Assembly (NCBI GenBank): GCA_030522415.1 | Contig: CM060107.1 | Coordinates: 8,013,770-8,077,769 of the forward strand | DNA from: Channallabes apus | Lineage: Eukaryota; Chordata; Actinopteri; Siluriformes; Clariidae | Length of the DNA: 64,000 nucleotides | Direction of reading: 5' to 3' | In this document: positions 56,443 to 64,000 of the stretch, in pieces | Numbering within the stretch: the stretch's first letter is position 1 | How the letters are laid out: the number at the start of each line of letters is the position of its first letter | Made by a program: the position numbers and the translations under genes | The notes under the pieces: generated by a model | What the model was told of the DNA's origin: nothing | The model's input: the letters and a program-made list of their open reading frames with translations, nothing else | Database searches by the model: none

Positions 56443-57348
56443 TCAGATGGTTCGTAGTGTCCTGGAGATGTTGTCAGAGAGGACCGCTGCTCCAGCTCTG
56501 CTAGGGTGTAGGCCATCAGTGTGGTAGAGCCTAGGACGCTCCCAGAAAACATTCCAGTTATCAACAAAGGGTAATTTCTGTTGTCGACACCAAGATTGTA
56601 ACCATTCATTAAAGACAAATAATCTACTGAACTTCTCGATTCCTCGCTGAAATGTGGGAAGCGGTCCAGATACGACGATCCTTGTCGTGGGTGATGTGCT
56701 GAGGACCTTCTCGACCAGGCTCCTGAAGTCCTTCTTTAGGATCTCCGTCTGCCTCAACCTGGTGTCGTTCGTGCCGGCATGAAGAACCACAGCTCCAAGG
56801 TTCTTCCTCAGGGCAGCAGGCACCTGTGCAGCAACATCAAGAACACGTGCACCAGGTAAACAGCGTGTGTGCACCTTACCTTTAGCCGTGGTAGCACGCA
56901 CATGCCGGACGATGGAGTCTCCGATGACCAGCGTGTCGTGTGCCGTCTCGCGGAGAGGAGCGAAGCGGTTTCGGGTCGAGATGTCGAAGACGGGTGGTGG
57001 CGGAGGGGGAGAGGTCCTCGCCCGGGGCTTGGCGTGCTTCTTCCGCCGCTGCTGTATCCAGGGTCCGTGGTATAGGACGGGCTGGGGTGTAGGAAACCTG
57101 GGCGGGCTGCGTCCATGGTGCGTTGGACCTGGGCAGAGAAACACGCGGGGTTGAGGTCGCCGAGAATTTACCTGGGACAGGTGAGCGTCGGTCCGCGACG
57201 ATTCCAGCGTGGCTTTCCGCTGCTGTAGCCGGGCCAGCTTCACCTGTAGCTCACGGATCAGCTTCTCCACGGCCTCCAACTCCAAATCCACCGAGTGCAG
57301 CTCCAATGTCTCCTCACCTGCACTCAGAGGCAGAATCACAACCGACAT
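56443..57348 (-). CDS. L2 LINE ORF1 protein with coiled coil and SGNH-hydrolase-like domain
   Basis: An intact 301-codon ORF. Residues about 13-50 (L-E-L-H-S-V-D-L-E-L-E-A-V-E-K-L) look like a coiled coil. Residues 60-120 are a basic Pro-rich linker (R-R-K-K-H-A-K, P-P-P-P-P-P). Residues 138-300 are an SGNH/GDSL-type esterase fold with G143-D-S145, H190-A-G192-T-N194-D and D278-G-L-H281, the usual catalytic Ser, Gly, Asn and Asp/His blocks. Esterase-type ORF1 proteins are known in CR1/L2 elements; they are thought to act in the RNP, possibly with lipids or membranes. Here all catalytic positions are kept, which suggests recent activity. Confidence 0.88.
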   Translation of the reverse strand: MSVVILPLSAGEETLELHSVDLELEAVEKLIRELQVKLARLQQRKATLESSRTDAHLSQVNSRRPQPRVFLCPGPTHHGRSPPRFPTPQPVLYHGPWIQQRRKKHAKPRARTSPPPPPPVFDISTRNRFAPLRETAHDTLVIGDSIVRHVRATTAKGKVHTRCLPGARVLDVAAQVPAALRKNLGAVVLHAGTNDTRLRQTEILKKDFRSLVEKVLSTSPTTRIVVSGPLPTFQRGIEKFSRLFVFNEWLQSWCRQQKLPFVDNWNVFWERPRLYHTDGLHPSRAGAAVLSDNISRTLRTI

Positions 57349-57631
57349 GGTGTCTAAATACGGAAAATAATCGGTGCGTAAACAAACTTTACAAACAAAC
57401 GGGATAGCCGGGCTAACGGGCTAGCGATGCTAATGCCTGCTAAAAGCGGTGTGCTGCAAAACAATTAAAACTTAACGATATAACACGCGTTTCGAGTAAA
57501 TATATTATAAGATAGTATAAGATACTTATCTCTTTTATGTACACTCTTCGTAAGGGGACGAAAAAGTTTAAAAACTGGTCAGTATGGCAGAGCTCGGAAA
57601 AACGCAGCGTCTCAGCGTCCTCGTACAAGGG

Positions 57632-57905
57632 ATGCTATTCAGAGGTGGGTAAACGCCACTCAGAGATGAGTAAATGCTAGTCAGAGGTGGGTAAATGCTA
57701 TTCAGAGGTGAGTAGATGGTAGTCAGAGGTGGGTAAATGCTATTCAGAGGTGGGTAAATGCTAGTCAGAGGTGAGTACTGTAGATGGTAGTCAGAGGTGG
57801 GTAAATGCTATTCAGAGGTGAGTAAACGCCACTCAGAGGTGGGGAAACAGCAGTCAGAGCTGGGGAAACACCAATCAGAGTCTTGGGTAGGTAAATGCTA
57901 TTCGG
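57632..57905. repeat. 21-bp minisatellite, right block
   Basis: About 13 units of the same 21-bp repeat as 51430-52300, starting mid-unit (ATGCTATTCAGAGG) where the left block stopped (GGGGAAAT). Confidence 0.95.
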
Positions 57906-59070
57906 AAGTGGTGATAGCTAGATGAGATGTCTATGTTGATTATGATGAAGGGAGAAAAACATCCACACCTTTCTTAAAAAGCTCTGTAATTACTTTGCTT
58001 ATCAGACCAGAGAGGCTAAATAAAATGAAATTACTGGAAAAAAGACTTTCAACAGAGCATTTGTTGTTTCATGCTCTGCTGCAGTATTTTTCTTTCAGCT
58101 TCTTGAACTACGTGAACTTAAACTGCTTCATCATCTCTTCCATGGTGGACCATGTGTTAACCCTTGATGTAGCAGATAAAACATGACAGAGTTATGGTAT
58201 CCTTTGATTAGCATACCAGAGTACATGTGATCCTAATATACTTTCTAAAATGTAGCTTAAAGTGATTATGCCTTCTAAATGATGATGGCCATCCACAGGT
58301 AGGCAGAGCCACATAACATCATTTTCTACATATTGCAGGTTCGTACTGTATTTTGCCCCAGCCTTGATTGCCACCTCAAAAATATCACTAGGTCTACAGT
58401 ACACTGACCACCCACTTGCCACTCAAACCTGGCTATGCCCCAGTCGCTAGCGTTAGAGATGTGGCACTTACAGTACAGGTGATGAAATCCTTCCAATTAC
58501 AGGCAAAACATTATAAACATCATGGTCCAGTCACTTTGAATACTTTTCAGATATTCAATTTAAATGACCTGGATAAAAACAATATATAATAGCTTCAGTG
58601 CAATCTAAAAAACATAACCTTAAAGCTGACGTGAAGGAACAAAATGTCAATGTCTCCTTTTTGGTCATTGTGTTCTTTTTTTTATTGTGTTTGCTGTAGA
58701 ATTCTCCATGGAGCTGGTATTACTTCTGACACGCCTGAGCTCAAGCAGAAAATTTGTCTTCTGGACCCAACCCGTGGGAGTCGATTGCAGTGCCTGATTG
58801 CTCTCAGCTTGTGTGTTCTGTGTTCTGTTCTGTGCTTCAGACTGACAGTTCTGCATGCTTTGTTGCTCTTCGTGGTGGTTCTTATTGGGGTGGATGGCTC
58901 TTCTCCAGTCCCCAGTTCTCTGATGTACTGATTGCTGATCAATGTTACCATTTTCCCTGGTCCAGGCCACTTCATGGCAACTTGGCAAAATGCGATATTC
59001 AGAAAGACTGCTATCCTCCAGGTATGAGGAGCGGAAGTACAATTTTGGTCATAAAAAGATAACCAGCAAA
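57906..59070. other. Intergenic sequence, no gene recognised
   Basis: Unique sequence. Several ORFs of 76-136 codons overlap on both strands at 58640-59090 but none shows a known domain or clear coding bias, so none is called. Confidence 0.45.
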
Positions 59071-59082
59071 GAACATGACTAC

Positions 59083-59469
59083 ATTCATTCATTCATTCAT
59101 TCATTCTCTATACCGCTTAATCCTGTGTTCAGGGTCGCGGGGGACCTGGAGCCTATCCCAGGAGACTTCGGGCACTAGGCGGGGTACACCCTGGACAGGG
59201 TGTCAATCCATCGCAGGGCACACACACATACACACACTCACACACTACGGGCAATTTTTTATTTTTTTTTAGGAACGCCAATTAGCCTAATCTGCATGTC
59301 TTTGGACTGTGGGAGGAAACCGGAGTACCTGGAGGAAACCCACCAAGCACGGGGAGAACATGCAAACTCCATGCACACAGAGATGGGAATCGAGCCTGGC
59401 CGGGTAATCGAACCCTGGACCCTGGAGGTGCAAGGCGACAGTGCTAACCACTACACCACCGCGCCGCCT
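59083..59469 (-). mobile_element. DANA/Mermaid-like SINE, full length with target duplication
   Basis: Minus-sense full-length copy with (ATTC)n at the left and the GGCGGCGCGGTGGTGTAGTG head at the right. AACATGACTAC is present at 59072-59082 and 59470-59480 (11-bp duplication). Confidence 0.92.
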
Positions 59470-59480
59470 AACATGACTAC

Positions 59481-61079
59481 AGCTTACATAAATTTTTTCT
59501 TTTAAAGCAATATTGTGCATGCCAAGGCACTATAAGAAAAAAATATTCTTATTAAATAAACAAATTGAGAAGCCAACATCCAACAATTGTTATTTTGGAT
59601 GGTCGAACCATCATCTGAGCTTCCAAATCCACTGTGTTATATGTAGACAAAAACAGCAGTGTAAAAAGAGATATATTGCAAACATTGAAACTCAAGAAGT
59701 AGAGAGGGGTTCAAGTTTCAGCACTGGCAGGAAATATTGTATGAAGTTTCTCTTTCACACACTCTGGCTGAGATAGTGAGCCAGTTATATAAGTCTTTAC
59801 TCATTGAAAGACAGTTTCTAGTGGTCAAGGCTTAAAGCAGCGGACAATTGGGATTTTTAATGAATAAAATGATACAAAGTATTAGGATGCAGGATGTATA
59901 TGGTGGCAAAACATTGAGCACAGATTGTTCTACAAAAATCTGTACTTTATACTTCACTACATTTCTGCATGCAGTTGCATTACTGTATATACAGAACATA
60001 ACCACAGTGGTGTATACTAGTTGAGGTAGAAGGTTGATGTGCCACCTGTTTTCTAATATGAGCAACTGCACGATTTGCCTTCCTTTCCATGAAACCCTTA
60101 GCAGCATAACAGGTGTTTGAAATCACAAGTTAGGATGGAGGCAGACAGCGATGAAACAGCAGGATTATGCCAAAAACAAGTTAATATAGTCATGGTATGT
60201 TAGAGAACTTTTAAATTTTTACTCAAGTAGAAATGTGTACTTTTTATTACAGTAAGTAATATTTTACCTAGGGTATCTCAACCTAAGGTCAAGATGTTGC
60301 TCATATTTACTTTTCCCATCACTGACCATGAGCTACAATATGGAGCTAGTTCTCAAGGTAGTGTACACACGGAAGGATCTGTTGATCTGTTTGTCAGCCA
60401 GAACACCCAGTCAGTGTCGAACCAAAATGGAGATTTGAATCCATCTTGGTGGCTCACCACCTGCAACATGGGAATGAGGTGCAATGCTGGTTTGGCGGCA
60501 GGCATGTTTCAGGCTAAGGAGTAGACTAGAGGAGGGGAGTTCGTACTTTCCCATAGTAAGACAAGCTGTAGGTATATTTGTCTTAATAATGGTTGGAACA
60601 AATGTTTATAGCTGCTATAACCAAAGTATTTTTTCCTCACGGGTGCTCCATAACCTTAAATCAACCTATAATAGTTAAAAAAGTAGGGACATTCTGTTTA
60701 TAGGAAAGTCATCAGCTCTGTGTTGTTAGTGGTCCTCAGCGTCACATCAGTTAGCACTTTATCCTGGCTAGCATCTCAGTAAATCTACTAACACAGTGCA
60801 CGAGGCAGGAATACTTTCTGGATGGGATGCAACTCCATCCCAGGACAATAACTGCTTTCTTTCTTATGCAAATGTTATTTGTAAGTGCTAACAAAGCATG
60901 AATCCGAAATGACTGCTTGCTTCTAATTGCGATTCATACCGCATCAAATAATAGTTTGGACACCACATAGAGGACCACAAGCAGATACAGGGGGAATGCA
61001 GGTTTAGGTTCAGCAGTGTAGAGTTTTGGTTCATTCCCAAACGTCTCGAACCTAATCAAATCTAAAAGACTTTGCTTTT
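59481..61079. other. Intergenic sequence, no gene seen
   Basis: Unique, AT-rich; no repeat family or domain recognised. Confidence 0.45.
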
Positions 61080-61460
61080 TGGTTGCTTAGCTGGACAAAA
61101 TGAGCCAAGTAAAACGCGCCACAGTAAAATTACAGCCTGGATAGAGCGTGGGGGCCTGAGCTTTTTTGCTCCTCCACTGTTCTTACGCTGTCGCCCTCTC
61201 CGCTCGCTCCCTCTACGCACTGACAGCTTAATTAGTGGGCAGCGGTGGAAGCTGAATAGCGTTTGGCGGCGCACGCCTCCACCTCGCCTCCCAAGGGCGG
61301 GACACAGCTGCACGGCACGCAAAAAAGGCGCCACTGCCATGATGTCACCATGCCTGTCCTGGAGCTGAAACCTTCCAGGGATGAAGGGGGGAGAAAAGAC
61401 CCGGCAGAACGTGTTTGAGAGGCTGCAAGCTGTGAGATAACAGAAAGCAGTAGCCAAGCT
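61080..61460. promoter_or_regulatory. GC-rich unique block, possible conserved element or CpG-rich regulatory region
   Basis: GC-rich and CpG-containing, unlike its surroundings, with words such as GCGCACGCC, GCCCTCTCCGCTCGCTCCC and TTAATTAGTG. ORFs on both strands overlap (98 and 131 codons) as GC-rich DNA allows, with no known domain. It could be a promoter or enhancer, or an unrecognised first exon. Confidence 0.3.
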
Positions 61461-61881
61461 CAGCGACCTTCTCTTTCACACAATTTCAAATCTCCTGCTA
61501 AGAGCACAAGGGCCACGTCTGTGGAAATGTCTTTTCACAGGTGCAGTTTACCGGATAAAAAAAAATTATTTACCAGATGTGAAGCTATCTGAATTTCACA
61601 ATGCAGGAAAAGTTACACTGTCATGTCTAAACATGTTGCTTATACATCTGAAGTACTTCTAGGTACTTTTGGCGTTTAGGTTCTTCTGATGTTTAAAATG
61701 TCAGACCGAGTTGTACAGATATAACTGGCAAATTTATTCAGTAACATGATCCTAAGGGATTCTCAATATTTTCAAACCAAATCACAGAATCTTGATTATA
61801 GCTCGTCCTACTGCAGCAAGACAGTTTAATTTAAACCATGTTGTATTTGTTACAGTCCCAAATTCTAACAAGTTAAACTTT

Positions 61882-62194
61882 CAGGGTCACGGGGACCTGG
61901 AGTCTATCCCAGGAGACTTAGGGCATGATGCGGGTACACCCTGGATAGGGTGCCAATCCATCGCAGGGATTCACACATACACTCACTCATTCATTCACAT
62001 ACTGCGGGCAATATGCAAACGCCAATTAGCCTAATCTGCAGGTCTTTGGAAGTACCCGGAGGAAACCCACCAAGCACAGGGAGAACATGCAAACTCTATC
62101 CACACAGAGACTGGAATTGAGCCTGGTCAGGAATTGAACCCGGACCCTGGAGGTGCAAGACGACAGTGCTAACCACTACACCGCCACGCGCAAA
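61882..62194 (-). mobile_element. DANA/Mermaid-like SINE with target duplication
   Basis: Minus-sense copy lacking only the distal tail. TTAAACTTT at 61873-61881 and 62195-62203 is a likely 9-bp target duplication. Confidence 0.82.
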
Positions 62195-62205
62195 TTAAAC
62201 TTTTT

Positions 62206-62442
62206 TACAATGAGCATTGGTGGATCAGTGGTAGGTTTCTCACCTGCCATGCGGAAGGCCCGGATTCGATTTCCAGTCAGTGCCCAAAACCCAGCCACTG
62301 GATGCAGTGCCGGTCCCAAGCCCGGATAAAATGAGAGAGTTGCATCAAGAAGGGCATCTGGCGTCAAACATGTACCAAGTTGTTGTGCGGATCGGATGGT
62401 CCGCTGTGGCGACCCCTTGATGGGAACATCCGAAAGACCAAC
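62206..62442 (+). mobile_element. tRNA-Gly-derived SINE with RTE-LINE body and tail
   Basis: The head (62209-62282) reads GAGCATTGGTGGATCAGTGG, TCTCACCTGCCATGCGGAAG and CCCGGATTCGAT, clearly a tRNA-Gly (GCC) gene derivative with A and B boxes. It is followed by GTGCCGGTCCCAAGCCCGGA and AGAAGGGCATCTGGCGT, matching the 5' end of the RTE LINE (14270-14335). It ends with CCGCTGTGGCGACCCC and GGGAACATCCGAAAGAC, matching the RTE 3' end (17310-17347). Pol III would transcribe it from the tRNA part; RTE machinery would copy it via the shared tail (inference). Confidence 0.82.
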
Positions 62443-63059
62443 AACCTTTTTTTATGTAAAGGAATGTTCCTTTAGCCCTAATAATAGTGTATTAAAACAA
62501 CTGCAGAATCTGTAATCTGTATTAGACAACTGCAGAAATTTGCTTTACAATAAGAAACTGTAGAAATTCCTTTTAAAAGTTATACTGAATGGTGAACAGA
62601 ATGTTGTTTTCTAATTTATGTTAATTGTAATAATTTTATTAGATTTTTTTTTTACAAGGAGCAAAACTATTGGGATAAAAGTGAAATTGTATGTCTAAAT
62701 AAAATTATTATATTATTATTATATTTTATGCAATGAAATGGCTATACAAAAATTTATATTTAGTATACATTTTTTCATTTTACAACCTGAAAGACATCTA
62801 CAGTACTCTGCTTGGCTGATTACTGAAGATCATGAACAGGAACAACTCTAAATTCACTTGAGAATTCCCAGGTTTCCAAGCTATTTTTGTGCAGAGGTGG
62901 ACACCGAGGCTTCAGAAAGTAAAAGTCCTGCCACGTATTTGTTCCATCCATTAACTATAAACCAGCTGATTCTAATTAGCACAACTCTTCAGCCAGATGG
63001 GGGAGAAGTAATTAGTGACATCACCTGTCTTGTGCACACAGAGAACTATAATTAAGCAA

Positions 63060-63196
63060 TATCACAAGAGAGGGTGCGCTATACTGCTGGATATAGCATG
63101 GCTTTGGTGCAGTCATAAGCACAAGGGCACACCGTGACCTCAAGTGTGATATTGCTTTTATACAACAATTCCGCAAACAGCATTTATTATCAACAG

Positions 63197-63235
<39 letters not shown>

Positions 63236-63840
63236 TAACCAGTTATTTTACTGCTCCAACACATATCTGACCACAACTGTTGCGACTAACTATCTGCGTC
63301 AGGTGTAGCCTGTCGACCGGTTGTAGGTTTAATTAACATGGTGAAAGTAGTTTTAAATTAGGGTACTATGTAGCCCAAAGTTAAGCGGAAATAAACCATG
63401 GAGGTGATGGACAGTCCTGTAAATCTAATAAGTCTAGTAATCTAATAAGTGTCTCTTTATATTTCCACTTATTCTACTTTAGAATATCAGCTCTGTTAAC
63501 TTCCAGGTTCCGAAGATAAATCCCAAACAGCATTAGATGGAAAGCTTGTGCGCCATGTAGTGTCCTTGATCAGGGGTTAAAAGAAAGGGATTTGGGATTC
63601 AGCCTTGCATTAGAATCTGGTAAACTTTGTAGCTGTAAATAAAAAGATTATTATTTTGTACAACAAGTGTTCTTTAAAATGAAATAATGTTATCAGATGT
63701 GTTTCTGAATGTGGGTGTTGGCAGGCGGCTACTCTTTGCTCAGTATGGCTAACTGTATCAACCTACTTTTACCCAAGATGAAACCAAAAATAGCCACTGT
63801 AGGACACCAGAGATGCCGAGTGATACATACAGTATAGTTA
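63060..63840 (+). repeat. Unidentified interspersed repeat, copy C
   Basis: Most complete copy of the repeat also seen at 4245-5010 and 12180-12740. It contains an (ATT)n microsatellite at 63199-63235. No ORF, family unknown. Confidence 0.65.
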
Positions 63841-63881
63841 AAAGTCCCAGTGGTGTTACCATCTAATATCACCACTCATGA

Positions 63882-63975
63882 ACTTCAATTTTCAATAAAA
63901 TTTTATTTGTATTTCAATATAATTTTATTTTATTTTTAACACTTGACATTGTCGCAAAGCAGTGGAACAATTGCT
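63882..63975 (-). mobile_element. L2 LINE 3' tail fragment, diverged
   Basis: Minus-sense remnant with TGCTTTGCGACAATGTC and an AATAAAATT-rich end, as in other L2 tails. Confidence 0.55.
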
Positions 63976-64000
63976 CAGATTGCTATTATAACTGTTGTAT

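Larger units (their letters stand above)
52301..57631 (-). mobile_element. Near-complete L2 LINE inserted in the minisatellite
   Basis: Reading on the minus strand: 5'UTR (57631-57349), ORF1 (57348-56443), ORF2 with endonuclease then reverse transcriptase (56346-53005), and a 3'UTR ending in the (GAATT)n tail at 52301. The 3'UTR matches the truncated tails at 20.2, 20.8, 31.3 and 51.1 kb. A SINE (53353-53726) interrupts ORF2. The same 21-bp minisatellite lies on both sides, so the element landed inside the array. No long target duplication is visible, at most AT. Confidence 0.92.

Noticed and set aside
58665..59092. Overlapping ORFs of 95-136 codons on both strands
   Set aside because: No domain, no splice or codon evidence, and frames are open on both strands; kept as unassigned intergenic DNA.
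61062..61457. 131-codon minus-strand ORF in the GC-rich block
   Set aside because: An overlapping plus-strand ORF of similar length exists and neither resembles a known protein; GC-rich DNA lacks stops by chance.
62209..62282. tRNA-Gly-like sequence
   Set aside because: The stem pairings are disturbed and it is fused to LINE-derived sequence, so it is a SINE head and not a functional tRNA gene.

Overview
This window is vertebrate nuclear DNA, almost certainly from a teleost fish. It has GT-AG introns, abundant CA/GT and AT microsatellites, and fish-type repeats: DANA/Mermaid-like and HpaI-like SINEs, L2 and RTE LINEs, Tc1/mariner and hAT elements. A catfish-like genome fits the repeat mix, but that is a guess from memory and not shown by the sequence.

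The one host gene I can build is the 5' part of a collagen type XXII alpha-1 gene (COL22A1) on the minus strand. Eight coding exons run from the start codon at 27390 down to the left edge. They give 484 codons in continuous phase: signal peptide, von Willebrand A domain with an intact MIDAS, thrombospondin-N/laminin-G-like domain, and the Pro/Thr-rich linker before the first collagen triplets. The triple-helix exons lie off the left end. A non-coding first exon is suggested near 34508, so the promoter would be around 34.6-34.9 kb. Everything to the right of about 35 kb looks like 5' flanking or intergenic DNA with no convincing host gene.

Layout. 1-4 kb: exons 8 to 4, embedded in a degenerate 16-bp tandem repeat, plus an L2 fragment very close to exon 7. 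4-11.5 kb (intron 3): SINEs, a TA-flanked inverted-repeat element, a compound microsatellite and a 1.15-kb minisatellite. 11.56-11.64 kb: exon 3. 11.7-26.4 kb (intron 2): a complete but dead RTE LINE with a 17-bp target duplication, L2 tails, SINEs, a mariner remnant, and a GC-richer unique block that may be a conserved non-coding element. 26.4-27.45 kb: exons 2 and 1. 27.5-34.5 kb (putative 5'UTR intron): a broken Tc1-like element. 35-49 kb: SINEs, a second RTE fragment and simple repeats. 49.6-50.85 kb: a hAT-type non-autonomous element with a perfect 8-bp target duplication, then a candidate solo LTR. 51.4-57.9 kb: a 21-bp minisatellite split by a near-complete L2 LINE (SGNH-type ORF1, endonuclease/RT ORF2), itself hit by a SINE. 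58-64 kb: SINEs, a tRNA-Gly/RTE chimeric SINE, and the third copy of an unidentified ~0.6-0.8-kb repeat.

No CRISPR arrays, operons or functional RNA genes were seen; the tRNA-like sequences are SINE heads.
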